From NCBI RefSeq assembly GCF_944393015.1, contig NZ_CALXYQ010000011.1, positions 1 to 64,000 of the forward strand: DNA of 64,000 nucleotides, written 5' to 3'. This stretch comes from an uncultured Brachyspira sp. (GTDB lineage Bacteria; Spirochaetota; Brachyspiria; Brachyspirales; Brachyspiraceae). Under the pieces are notes generated by a model, which was not told the DNA's origin, did no database searches, and saw only the letters and a program-made list of their open reading frames with translations. The position numbers and the translations under genes are program-made. Positions 9,201 to 17,281 of this stretch are shown piece after piece (positions within the stretch are counted from its first letter, which is position 1; each line of letters begins with the position of its first letter).

Positions 9201-10516
9201 AAGGCGACTTTACACCAAGTGAAGAGTCTAATAGAACTATTATTAAAAGATATGAGAAAAATGACAGACGTGCAATACTTGTACCTAAATTCGGACATTT
9301 CTATGATCCTATGATTTTAACTTTATTAGAAAGAAGCGGATATGATACAATACCTCTTCCAGAACCTGATGTTGAATCTGTGGAATTAGGTTTAAGATAT
9401 GCTAACCAAGATATATGTTATCCTGCAACAATAGTAATAGGTGATATTATAAGAGCTGTTCAAAGCGGAAAATATGATCCTAAAAATATAGCTGCGGGCA
9501 TTACTCAAACAGGCGGACAATGCAGGGCTAGTAATTATGCTTCTCTTATAAAGAGAGGATTAATAAATGCAGGTTATCCTGATGTTCCTGTTGTTACAGT
9601 TGGATTAACAGTTATAAATGATCAGCCTGGATTCGAGCTTTCAAAAATGGATTTGATGAAAGAGGGTATTATAGCTATGCCTTATGCTGATGCTATATCT
9701 ACAATGTATTATTACTGTGCTGCTAGAGAAGTTAAAAAAGGTGAGTCTTTGGCACTTGCTAATAAATATATAGCATTACACCCTAAAGATTTCGCTCTTA
9801 AACCTACTGATAAATTATTAAAACAGGCTATAGCAGAATTTAATGCCATTGAAACTAATGATAATTTAATGCTTCCTAAAGCTGGATTAGTAGGTGAGAT
9901 TTATGTAAAATATAATAACTTTGCTAATGGCGATGTTTGCGATTGGCTTATGGCTAAAGGCGTTGAGGTTATAGTTCCTCCTGTATTTGACTTCTTTGTA
10001 CAGAAAGTTATAAGCGAACAGGTTAATAAAGAAACTAATGCTAGAGATGTATCATTCTTAGGATATTACGGTTCTAAAATATCTGAAAAAGTTATTGATA
10101 TGAGAATAGATTCTATAAATCAGATGATGTCTAAATTCAAAGGCTTCAGACCAGCACATCATATAAGACAAATAGCTGAAAATGCTGCTAAAGTTACTGC
10201 TATGACTAATCAGTTTGGAGAGGCTTGGCTTTTACCTGGTGAAATAGCAACTTTCGCTGAAGAGGGCGTAAACAATGTACTTTGTCTTCAGCCTTTCGGT
10301 TGTATTGCTAACCATATCATAGCTAGAGGTATTGAAACTAGACTTAAAACTAGATATCCTGATTTGAATCTTCTTTATTTAGATATGGATGCAGGAGCAA
10401 GCGAAGTTAATACTGTAAATCGTTTAGAGTTCTTCGTTCGTTCTGCTAAAGACAGTATGAATACTGCAGCAAATATCAATTATGTTAAAGAGTCTATCGG
10501 AGAATATGCTAAATAA
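6212..10516 (+). CDS. Giant 2-hydroxyacyl-CoA dehydratase activase (BadF/BcrA-type, two ATPase domains plus DUF2229-type region), 1434 aa
   Basis: The protein starts with two acetate-kinase-fold ATPase domains in tandem. The first (about 1-265) shows GIDIGSTTAKMVV, DIGGEDAKII and GNCAGGTGAFIDQ. The second (about 325-600) shows GIDSGSTTTKIVI, DIGGQDMKAIF and ACSSGCGSFIE. The Cys in NCAGGTG and SRCGVF are the expected ligands of the subunit-bridging 4Fe-4S cluster. A CKGCENLC Cys cluster near 613-620 and a long HgdB-like/DUF2229 region follow to the C-terminus. Small members drive ATP-dependent electron transfer to dehydratases of amino-acid fermentation. The role of these fused giants is less certain. 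GGAGAGAT precedes the ATG. No dehydratase subunits lie nearby. Confidence 0.85.
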   Translation: MEKIFKAGIDIGSTTAKMVVYDNDNMIFKTYVRHNADVKDTLLSILDNLQAMHGDLKLSLAMTGTAGMGVCEKTGISFIQEVIASSTAIRKIYPYGRTLIDIGGEDAKIIVFDDNFKADIRMNGNCAGGTGAFIDQMATLLNVQPSELSVLAEKSTSIYPMASRCGVFAKTDVQTLISRDIPKADIAKSIFQAVAVQTVNTLAKGFEIKPKILFTGGPLTFLPELRKTFLALLNASEDDMYTVDHPELTAAIGAAFGEKEEQTTIKVSELYKLVENISAEVKITNSKTREALFTSQEEYKEWTEEHSKDKVRSADVSTVNGKNTFLGIDSGSTTTKIVIIDEDGQVVLRHYRNNNGNPVGAVTEGLTEIKKELDEKNIKINIARTAVTGYGEDLIKAAFNMDEGIVETMAHYRGAKAFDKDVSFILDIGGQDMKAIFIKDGIIENIEINEACSSGCGSFIETFARGMGYKVADFANIACESARPCDLGSRCTVFMNSKVKQSLREGSSVADISAGLAKSVTLNCFTKVLKITDTSILGDHIVVQGGTFKNAAVLRSVEKFLDKKVIRPDISELMGAYGCALLALDTYNTKEEDTTFIGLDNLQEANDYERKQLTCKGCENLCTVTRLKFKDNKSFYTGNKCERIFTNKGNKERNYGMDITQKKLSLLFDRPLAPASDEIKGTIGIPRVLNMYQNFPFWATILVECGYRVQLSSPSSMAIAEKGSGTVMSDNICFPAKIANGHIYDLIESKVDRIFYPSVVLEKAEDDGSVNSYNCPVVTGYPDVIDSSISPLTKYGIPFDAPTISFLNEDLLYKGCKAYFVKVLGINKKDFDRAFKMALKEQVRIKEELRAEGKKIIEHAKETQTPTILIVSRPYHIDPLINHKIPETIASFGINVITEDGLDIDESLADVQVLTQWSYPNKMFKAALWACKQKDMKLEVVQINSFGCGPDATTSDEIKSILNAYGKSPTLVKVDEISSPGSIRLRIRSMIESMKMKGDFTPSEESNRTIIKRYEKNDRRAILVPKFGHFYDPMILTLLERSGYDTIPLPEPDVESVELGLRYANQDICYPATIVIGDIIRAVQSGKYDPKNIAAGITQTGGQCRASNYASLIKRGLINAGYPDVPVVTVGLTVINDQPGFELSKMDLMKEGIIAMPYADAISTMYYYCAAREVKKGESLALANKYIALHPKDFALKPTDKLLKQAIAEFNAIETNDNLMLPKAGLVGEIYVKYNNFANGDVCDWLMAKGVEVIVPPVFDFFVQKVISEQVNKETNARDVSFLGYYGSKISEKVIDMRIDSINQMMSKFKGFRPAHHIRQIAENAAKVTAMTNQFGEAWLLPGEIATFAEEGVNNVLCLQPFGCIANHIIARGIETRLKTRYPDLNLLYLDMDAGASEVNTVNRLEFFVRSAKDSMNTAANINYVKESIGEYAK

Positions 10517-10546
10517 TTTTTAGTGATTAATAAAAAATAATAAATA

Positions 10547-10592
10547 TAAAAGGTTTGCAATTAGTTTTATGCTTCTTGCGAACCTTTTTATT
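10547..10592 (+). terminator. Rho-independent terminator after the activase
   Basis: A 13-bp stem with one G-T pair (10548-10560 with 10576-10588) is followed by a T-run. It separates the metabolic operon from the HTH-OLD operon. Confidence 0.85.
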
Positions 10593-10593
10593 A

Positions 10594-10658
10594 TTTACAC
10601 TTTTTGTAAATTATTATTTTACATTATTTGTAAATTAATAATTGACATTTTATGTAAA
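10594..10658 (+). promoter_or_regulatory. Three palindromic operators TTTACA-N5-TGTAAA at exact 24-bp spacing
   Basis: Sites lie at 10594-10610, 10618-10634 and 10642-10658. The first two are perfect TTTACA-N5-TGTAAA palindromes. The third begins TTGACA and doubles as the -35 box of the downstream promoter. Start-to-start distance is 24 bp in both gaps. The position just upstream of a gene for an HTH protein suggests autoregulation by dimers binding side by side. Confidence 0.75.
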
Positions 10659-10671
10659 TAGTTTATATTAT
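10642..10671 (+). promoter_or_regulatory. Promoter of the HTH-OLD operon
   Basis: TTGACA at 10642-10647 is followed by TATATT at 10664-10669 (16 bp) or TATTAT at 10666-10671 (18 bp). The -35 box is inside the third palindrome, so a bound repressor would block polymerase directly. Confidence 0.6.
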
Positions 10672-10776
10672 AGATGTATTAGGTATTTTATAAGAACACT
10701 ATATTTTAGTTATTAGAAAAATTGTATTATGTCTATGGAATATTAATTTTTAATTTAATAAAAGAGAAAAATAAAA

Positions 10777-11280
10777 ATGGAAAACAAATTATTAAGAGAA
10801 AAAATAAGAGATTTAGATTTGAGAATATCTGATCTTGCAGAATATCTTAAAATATCAAGACCTACTTTATATAAATATATAGATATGTACGAAGAAGGCA
10901 ACAGAAGTACAATAGATACAAAAATATTAAATCTATTTGATTATATACAAAATAGTAAAAACATAGGAAGTAATAATGTTATTTATTATATAATGAATAA
11001 TATCGTTGAGAATAGCAATACAAATAATACAGAGGAGGATAAAAGGATGAAAATAAAATCATTATTAAAAACAGAAAATAAAACAAAAGAGGATTTTATA
11101 TATATGCTTACAGAGGATAATTTTTTTGATCCTATATTAGATTATTTGATGAAATGTAAAAAACTTTCTACTGATCCGGACAAAAAATTATCTGAAGAAG
11201 ATTATGAGTTTATATCTCCTCTTATGAGTTTATATAAATCTCAAGGTTTTAGAATGAGATTATCAAATAAAGATAGGTAA
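10777..11280 (+). CDS. Helix-turn-helix protein, probable operon regulator, 167 aa
   Basis: Residues 17-37 (ISDLAEYLKISRPTLYKYID region) form a clear helix-turn-helix with the usual small residues and a Ser-Arg-Pro-Thr recognition helix. The middle (about 65-105) is Asn/Lys-rich. The C-terminal third has a short helical region, FDPILDYLMK and EDYEFISPLMSLY, that I cannot assign. The gene is 21 bp upstream of the OLD-type ATPase and sits directly after the three palindromes, so it most likely binds them and controls both genes. An antitoxin-like or partner role for the C-terminal part is possible but only inferred. AT-rich codon use is like its neighbours. Confidence 0.75.
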   Translation: MENKLLREKIRDLDLRISDLAEYLKISRPTLYKYIDMYEEGNRSTIDTKILNLFDYIQNSKNIGSNNVIYYIMNNIVENSNTNNTEEDKRMKIKSLLKTENKTKEDFIYMLTEDNFFDPILDYLMKCKKLSTDPDKKLSEEDYEFISPLMSLYKSQGFRMRLSNKDR

Positions 11281-11301
11281 TAAAATTTTAGGGAAAAACT
11301 T

Positions 11302-13317
11302 ATGAAAAGATATTTAACAATTAAAAACTTCAGAAATATTAATCCTGTAGTTGTAAGCAAGGATGCAGAATATAATTCAGAAAGAAAAGAAGATGAAGTA
11401 AAATACGGCAGATTATATCTTAATGGTGATATAGAGCAAGGGGCATTAATAAGCATAATAGGAGCAAACGGCACTGGTAAAAGCAATATATTATCAGCAA
11501 TAGAGAAATCATTCAAAGGCGGTATAAACGGCAGAAAAGATAATCCTAAAATAGATGGTTTTATAGGATGCAAACCAGATTTAGAAATATTTATTGAAGC
11601 AGACAGCGGACTCGTATATAAAGGGAAATGCAAAACTATTAGAACAAAAAAAAATGGATATGCTGAAAAAGATGAATATAAAGATAAACTTGTATGGGAA
11701 TTAGAAGAAAATAAAATCAATGCAGATATTATTTTGAGTAAAAATTATTTATTGAAAATAATGGATTATATATATAATGCTACAAATAATGTTACTTCAA
11801 AATACGGCAGCAGTATATACTTTGTTTATGAATATAATTATAAATATGATAATAAATCAAAAACAGAATATACTTATGAAGATATATTAAATTATACCGT
11901 ATTAAAAATAATGGAAATAATTTCTAAATATAAAGAAAATGAAAATATAGATAAATTAAAATTATTAATAAGTTTGCTTGATGATGAATCTTATGAACAA
12001 AATAAAAATACCGGATATCGTGAATTCAATATTGATGAAAATCAGATTAATAAAAATGATGTAAAATACCTATTAGAAATTTTAGCAGAAATTGAATCTG
12101 TAAATATAAATATATATGTTCATAGAGAAAATATAAAAAACAGCGAACTTACTGTAGGATGTTATGCTAGTAATGGACATTATCATGATAAAACTAGAAA
12201 TATTATAACTCAATCACATTTTCTACGTTCATTATTCAAAGCTGCAGATAATATGGAGATGTATAATAATTTAATAAAAAACTATACTAATATATTATCC
12301 GATGTTGCTTTTGCAAAACAGACAGAGAATGAAATAAATAAACTTTTCGACAACACTGTATCAAAAAAATTCAATGAATTATATAAATCAAATAATGAAT
12401 ATAAATTTAAAATAGCATTAGATGAATACTTTATAAAAATATATTTTGAAACTAGAAATGGTATTACAAATTTAGAAAATGAATCTGAAGGCTTTAATTG
12501 GTTTTTCAGTTTATTCTTTAATACAATAAATCCTAATGAATTAAAGAAAGGAGATATAATAATAATTGATGAGCCTGAACAGCATTTATCAGTTCCTTTA
12601 ATAAAAGAATTAAGAAAATTTTTAAAAGAGTTTGCTAAAGATAATGGTGTTACTATAATCACGTCTACTCAAATTCCTTATTTTGCAGATATTCATTATT
12701 TAGATGAATTAAAAATAGTAGAGCCAAAACAAGATGGTATAGGAGTAAAAATAGAAAATGACTTCTCTGCTACTTATGGTAAAGTGGATACATTAGAAAA
12801 AATTATAAATGCATTTGGCGTTAAGCATATAGATATTATGAGAGATACCAAAATAGTATATGTTGAAGGTATTACAGATTATAATTATCTTACAGCTTTT
12901 AAATTATTAATGGAGCATATAGAAAATAGAGAAATAAATACAGCATTCATGCCTATTAATGGAGTGGGAAGACCTAATGATGAAAGAAAGAAAAATGATA
13001 TAATAGATTCATTATGTAAACTTTCTGATAAGCCTATACTATTAATTGACAGCGATATTTCAGCAGATCAATTTACAGAGTTAGCAGAAGGAACAAATTT
13101 AAGAATAACTCAGCTTGAAGATATAAGTTCTAATTTTGTTACAATAGAAGATTTATTCGATGATAATGATAGACAAATTCATAAAATAGATAAAAAGAAT
13201 AAAGATGCTCTAGATTCTGCTTTGTTCAAAAATAATATAATAGACTATTATGAAAAAAATCTGATATCTCAAACTACTATTGATAATTTCTTCAAGGTTA
13301 TTAGAGAAATAGATTAA
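11302..13317 (+). CDS. OLD-family ATP-dependent endonuclease-like protein (AAA ATPase plus TOPRIM), 671 aa
   Basis: An ABC/SMC-type ATPase has Walker A IGANGTGKSN (53-62), a signature-like SEGFNW region (395-400), Walker B IIIIDEPEQH (419-428) and an H-loop-like STQ (455-457). A C-terminal TOPRIM domain follows: Glu522 in VEGITD, the GVG turn near 554, and Asp583/Asp585 in LLIDSD, the metal-binding set. The order matches OLD nucleases, many of which act in phage defence. It is not next to a UvrD-type helicase, so this is not a Gabija pair. The partner is the HTH protein upstream. AGGGA precedes the ATG. The insert between about 110 and 390 is unlike any domain I recognise. Confidence 0.85.
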   Translation: MKRYLTIKNFRNINPVVVSKDAEYNSERKEDEVKYGRLYLNGDIEQGALISIIGANGTGKSNILSAIEKSFKGGINGRKDNPKIDGFIGCKPDLEIFIEADSGLVYKGKCKTIRTKKNGYAEKDEYKDKLVWELEENKINADIILSKNYLLKIMDYIYNATNNVTSKYGSSIYFVYEYNYKYDNKSKTEYTYEDILNYTVLKIMEIISKYKENENIDKLKLLISLLDDESYEQNKNTGYREFNIDENQINKNDVKYLLEILAEIESVNINIYVHRENIKNSELTVGCYASNGHYHDKTRNIITQSHFLRSLFKAADNMEMYNNLIKNYTNILSDVAFAKQTENEINKLFDNTVSKKFNELYKSNNEYKFKIALDEYFIKIYFETRNGITNLENESEGFNWFFSLFFNTINPNELKKGDIIIIDEPEQHLSVPLIKELRKFLKEFAKDNGVTIITSTQIPYFADIHYLDELKIVEPKQDGIGVKIENDFSATYGKVDTLEKIINAFGVKHIDIMRDTKIVYVEGITDYNYLTAFKLLMEHIENREINTAFMPINGVGRPNDERKKNDIIDSLCKLSDKPILLIDSDISADQFTELAEGTNLRITQLEDISSNFVTIEDLFDDNDRQIHKIDKKNKDALDSALFKNNIIDYYEKNLISQTTIDNFFKVIREID

Positions 13318-13340
13318 TAGAAAAAGATGCTATAATAAAG

Positions 13341-13370
13341 AAACTGTTCATTACAGCCCCTTTTTTATTA
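13341..13370 (+). terminator. Degenerate terminator, near-copy of the one at 13947
   Basis: CTGT-N5-ACAG followed by CCCC and six T residues repeats almost base for base the terminator after the rhodanese gene. The G residues that would pair with CCCC are absent, so only a 4-bp stem forms. Termination here is probably weak. Confidence 0.45.
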
Positions 13371-13415
13371 TTAAATCATTGAATAACTATGAAAAATACA
13401 AAAAATATTAAATTT

Positions 13416-13442
13416 TTCCTTAAAAAATTATATTTTAAGGAA
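13416..13442 (+). other. Perfect 10-bp inverted repeat upstream of the rhodanese gene
   Basis: TTCCTTAAAA at 13416-13425 pairs with TTTTAAGGAA at 13433-13442 around a 7-nt loop. It lies just upstream of a plausible promoter (TTGTAT 13453-13458, 16 bp, TACTAT 13475-13480), so it could be an operator. A weak + strand terminator is the alternative. Confidence 0.5.
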
Positions 13443-13495
13443 CTTTTATATGTTGTATTCGTCTAATATAGTAATACTATACAGGGGTAAGACTT

Positions 13496-13927
13496 ATGAA
13501 AAGAAATCTTTTTATTATTATCGCATTATTATTAACAACAATTGTATGTAATGCACAAACAGCAAAAACTAATGAAGCTGTATACGAACTTGACAATGTA
13601 AAAGTTGTTAATAAAAACGGCCTAGCTCTTAATGACTTTATATCATCATGGAAAGCTGATCCTAATATAATATTAGTTGATGTCAGAACACCTCAAGAAA
13701 TTAAAGAAACAGGAACTGTAAAAGGTGCTATGAATATTGATTATAGAGCTAAAGGCTACAGCAAAAAAATATTATCATTAGATAAAACTAAAAAATATTT
13801 CTTCTATTGTAAGAGCGGCGGACGTTCAGGAAAAACAGTTCAGTATTTGCTTGATAACGGATTTAAAAATGTAAATTATCTTAAAGATGCAGGATATACT
13901 GAATTAAATGCTGCTTTAAAAAAGTAA
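13496..13927 (+). CDS. Periplasmic single-domain rhodanese, 143 aa
   Basis: A signal peptide (about 1-20, ending CNA) precedes one rhodanese domain. VDVRTPQEI (61-69) and the active-site loop YCKSGGRSGKT with Cys105 are intact, so the protein can carry a persulfide. Single-domain exported rhodaneses take part in thiosulfate, cyanide or sulfide handling; the substrate cannot be read from sequence. AGGGG lies a few bases before the ATG. The gene has its own terminator and is convergent with the 5'-nucleotidase. Confidence 0.88.
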   Translation: MKRNLFIIIALLLTTIVCNAQTAKTNEAVYELDNVKVVNKNGLALNDFISSWKADPNIILVDVRTPQEIKETGTVKGAMNIDYRAKGYSKKILSLDKTKKYFFYCKSGGRSGKTVQYLLDNGFKNVNYLKDAGYTELNAALKK

Positions 13928-13946
13928 TTATTAATTAAAACTAAAA

Positions 13947-13979
13947 AAGAGGGACTGTTTATTACAGCCCCTTTTTTAT
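13947..13979. terminator. Bidirectional terminator between rhodanese and 5'-nucleotidase genes
   Basis: GGGACTGT pairs with ACAGCCCC (one mismatch) around a 5-nt loop. A-rich and T-rich runs on the two sides let it work for both converging transcripts. Confidence 0.75.
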
Positions 13980-13987
13980 ATAAAAAA

Positions 13988-15505
13988 TCATTTAAATATT
14001 ATACGCTCTGTATTGTCAATAGCATTTTCAGGTACATTTTTATATTCTTTCAAAGTTGTTATTATTAAATCTCTTATATCAAGTCCTGTATGTATAATAT
14101 TTTCTCCATACTGAAATAAAGGCTTTCCGCTTTCATCAATATATTTTTCGCCTCCATTAAATATATAGTCAGCAACAGCAACTACATATTTGTCATTGTC
14201 ATTTATAGTTCTTCCTTTGATATATGATTCTAAAAGTTTTCCTTTACTGTCGAAATTAATAATGCAGTCTTTTGAAACTTGTAAAAATGCACCTTCTCCT
14301 TTTCTTGAAGCTGATAACTCCAATATAGTTTTTAAATCTTTTCCTTTTAAAGTTGTAAGTATTATTAAATTATCGAATGGGAAAAACTCATACATATTTC
14401 CTAATGTTACTTTTCCGCTCGGAAGTTTGCCTCTTAAAGAACCTGAATTTATTAATGCTATATCAATGCCGTCCTGAGATGAAGCTACTATATCAGAAAC
14501 GAAATTTCCTAAAGCAGTAGATTTACTTCTAACATTTTCATCAGTTAATTCATAAGGAAGTTTTGCTATTTCAACATTAAATTCTTTATCTACTTCAAGC
14601 TGCATTTCTTCTATTTTTGCCAATATAGTTTCATCTTCTTTTATATTTTCATCTAATCTAGTGAGTGTATATTCAGGATAAGCATATTTACCATTTTTGA
14701 ATATTACATCAATAGTACCTATATACTCTCCGTATTGTCCTGCCTGAACTATTGTTGTTTTTCCTATAATAACAGGATTCTTTAATAAAGTATGGGTATG
14801 TCCTCCTATTATAATATTAAAAGTATTTGGTATTTCCTGTGCTATTCTTTTGTCAGTATCGAATCCGGCATGACTTAGTAAAATTGTTATATCATTTGTG
14901 GTATTTAATGGTATTTCTTTTAAAAGATTTTTTAAAGATGATACCTCTTCTTCTATATCTATATAATCAAGACCCTGAATTATATTCATTTTTTCACTTT
15001 GCAAAACTCCTATTATAGCAACATGTACTCCTTTGATATTTGTTATTATATATGGAGGAATATAATTTTCACCTGTGGCTTTTACTTTAACATTGCATGC
15101 TATTGTAGGGAAATTTCTATTGCTTATAATATTATTTAATTGCTCTATTCCAAAATCAAATTCATGATTGCCAAGGGTTGATACATCAATACCCATATCA
15201 TTCATAAGTTCTGTTTCATCCATACCTTGATAAACAATAGAAAATACGCTTCCTGTGATAGTATCTCCTGCATGCATTACTATAACATTTTCATTTTCTT
15301 TTCTTACATTATCAATAAAGGTTTTTCTTCTGGCAGCACCGCCGTATCTGTTTGTAGTTCCATCTTCTTTTGAAACACTAATAAATTCTTTATCTTTTGA
15401 ATGCGTATCATTCATATGAACTATTGTAAATACTTTTTGATCATTAGCTTTATTAGAGCATGATAAAATTAAAATAGAAAGTATTAATATATATAAGTTT
15501 TTCAT
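13988..15505 (-). CDS. UshA-type 5'-nucleotidase/metallophosphatase lipoprotein, 505 aa
   Basis: The N-terminal metallophosphatase domain carries all metal motifs: HMNDTHS, HAGDTITGS, LGNHEFDFG, LLSHAGF and GGHTHT. The C-terminal 5'-nucleotidase domain has NSGSLRG and the YEFFPFDN substrate loop. A lipobox (LILSC) shows it is a lipid-anchored periplasmic or surface enzyme that dephosphorylates nucleotides outside the cytoplasm so that nucleosides can be imported. The ATG at 15505 is chosen because AGGA lies eight bases upstream; the ATG at 15514 touches that site. The neighbours (rhodanese convergent, MATE divergent) do not suggest an operon. Confidence 0.92.
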   Translation of the reverse strand: MKNLYILILSILILSCSNKANDQKVFTIVHMNDTHSKDKEFISVSKEDGTTNRYGGAARRKTFIDNVRKENENVIVMHAGDTITGSVFSIVYQGMDETELMNDMGIDVSTLGNHEFDFGIEQLNNIISNRNFPTIACNVKVKATGENYIPPYIITNIKGVHVAIIGVLQSEKMNIIQGLDYIDIEEEVSSLKNLLKEIPLNTTNDITILLSHAGFDTDKRIAQEIPNTFNIIIGGHTHTLLKNPVIIGKTTIVQAGQYGEYIGTIDVIFKNGKYAYPEYTLTRLDENIKEDETILAKIEEMQLEVDKEFNVEIAKLPYELTDENVRSKSTALGNFVSDIVASSQDGIDIALINSGSLRGKLPSGKVTLGNMYEFFPFDNLIILTTLKGKDLKTILELSASRKGEGAFLQVSKDCIINFDSKGKLLESYIKGRTINDNDKYVVAVADYIFNGGEKYIDESGKPLFQYGENIIHTGLDIRDLIITTLKEYKNVPENAIDNTERIIFK

Positions 15506-15572
15506 TTTTGACATCCTAACATATAATAATTTAATGATATAACATTAACTTTTAAAGTCAATAATTTAAAGT

Positions 15573-15600
15573 TTGACTAAAATATAAATAGGTTTATGAT
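15573..15600 (+). promoter_or_regulatory. Promoter of the MATE gene
   Basis: TTGACT at 15573-15578 and TATGAT at 15595-15600 are 16 bp apart, 45 bp upstream of the start. Confidence 0.5.
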
Positions 15601-15644
15601 ATATAAAATGTAAACTATATTAAAAAATAATAGATGAGATAATT

Positions 15645-17051
15645 ATGAGTAATGAAGCAGTATTAGATAATAATGATTTAAAATCAAATGAGCTTGGAAA
15701 TAAGCCTGTAGGAAAATTGCTTTTTCAATTAGCACTTCCTGCAATAGCGGCACAAATAATAAATGTACTCTATAATGTTGTAGACAGAATGTATATAGGG
15801 CATATTCCTGATATTGGTGCAAAGGCTTTAACAGGAGTAGGTGTTACAATGCCTGTTATAATGGCTGTATCTGCATTTGCATATCTTATCAGTATGGGAG
15901 GTTCTCCTCGTGCTTCTATCATGATGGGAAAGCAGGATTATAATAAAGCAGAAGAAATAGTAGGCAACTGTGCTATGACATTAATAATTATTTCAATAAC
16001 TTTAACTATAATATTATTATTATTTTCAAAGCCTCTTCTTATGGTTTTCGGAGCAAGTGAAAATACTATCATATATGCATTAAGATATTTAAGAATATAT
16101 TCTATAGGTACTATATTTGTTCAATTAGCTTTAGGACTCAATGCTTTTATTACGGCTCAGGGAAAGGCAAAAACAAGTATGTTTACTGTTTTAATAGGGG
16201 CAGTTACAAATATAATACTAGACCCTATATTTATATTTGTATTTAATATGGATGTTAGAGGTGCAGCACTTGCCACCATCATATCTCAGGCTATATCATG
16301 CTTATGGATACTATCTTTTATGACGTCAAAAAGGACTGTATTAAAATTAAAATTAAAAAATTTAAAAATATCTCCTAATATAATACTTCCATGTTTAGCT
16401 TTAGGATTTTCTCCATTTATAATGCAGTTTACAGAAAGTATTTTATTTGTATCTTTCAATACTTCGCTTTTGAAATACGGCGGTGATTTGGCTGTTGGTG
16501 CTATGACAATATTAAGCAGTATTATGCAGTTTTCTTTTCTTCCTATAATGGGACTTACACAAGGAGCTCAGCCTATTATAAGTTATAATTATGGAGCAAA
16601 TAATTTAAATAGAGTAAAATCTGCTTTTAAGATACTTTTAATAAGCTGTCTTTCTTTTTCTTTTTTAATGTGGTTTATATCAGAATTCTTTCCTTATGTT
16701 TTTGTTAGAATATTTACAAGCGATGAAGAATTAATAAATTATGCTATTTGGGCTTTAAAAATATATATGGCTGCTTCATTAATATTTGGGGCACAAACTG
16801 CATGTCAGCAAACATTTGTCGCTTTAGGAAATGCTAAAATATCTGCATTCCTTGCTATATTAAGAAAGGTAATATTATTGATACCGCTTATATTTATATT
16901 GCCTATATTTATGGAGAATAAAGTAATGGCAGTACTTTTAGCAGAGCCTATAGCCGATTTTTTGGCTGTTTGTACAACAGTAACATTATTCACTATTTCA
17001 TTTAAAAAATTAATGAGTATTAATGCTAATGATAAACTCGCTGCAAAGTAG
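15645..17051 (+). CDS. MATE-family multidrug or metabolite exporter, 468 aa
   Basis: Twelve hydrophobic segments are arranged as two repeated six-helix halves, the MatE pattern. Typical elements are LALPAIAAQIINVLYNVVDRMYIGH in the first helices and GLTQGAQPIISYNYGA in the second half. It should use an Na+ or H+ gradient to export cationic drugs or metabolites from the inner membrane. Substrate cannot be told. The ribosome-binding site is weak (GATGAGAT). No terminator is obvious in the 230 bp that follow. Confidence 0.9.
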   Translation: MSNEAVLDNNDLKSNELGNKPVGKLLFQLALPAIAAQIINVLYNVVDRMYIGHIPDIGAKALTGVGVTMPVIMAVSAFAYLISMGGSPRASIMMGKQDYNKAEEIVGNCAMTLIIISITLTIILLLFSKPLLMVFGASENTIIYALRYLRIYSIGTIFVQLALGLNAFITAQGKAKTSMFTVLIGAVTNIILDPIFIFVFNMDVRGAALATIISQAISCLWILSFMTSKRTVLKLKLKNLKISPNIILPCLALGFSPFIMQFTESILFVSFNTSLLKYGGDLAVGAMTILSSIMQFSFLPIMGLTQGAQPIISYNYGANNLNRVKSAFKILLISCLSFSFLMWFISEFFPYVFVRIFTSDEELINYAIWALKIYMAASLIFGAQTACQQTFVALGNAKISAFLAILRKVILLIPLIFILPIFMENKVMAVLLAEPIADFLAVCTTVTLFTISFKKLMSINANDKLAAK

Positions 17052-17281
17052 ATGACAACTAAAGTTATCAGCTTTTCATTTATCACTTTAAAAAATAATA
17101 ATTATTTTACGCTATTTTTTATTATGATAAATCAAATTAATTGTATTGACTTTTTTCGTTTTCATGGTAGCCTTTTAAAAAATTAGGGTTAATATATTTA
17201 ATACAATTAAAGTATTATAATTATGCAGTAATCATTATTTCAATTGATATAAACATATTAAATAATTGTTAGGAGATTTTT

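Noticed and set aside
11302-13317. GajA of a Gabija defence system
   Set aside because: No UvrD-type helicase (GajB) is adjacent; the only partner is an HTH protein upstream.
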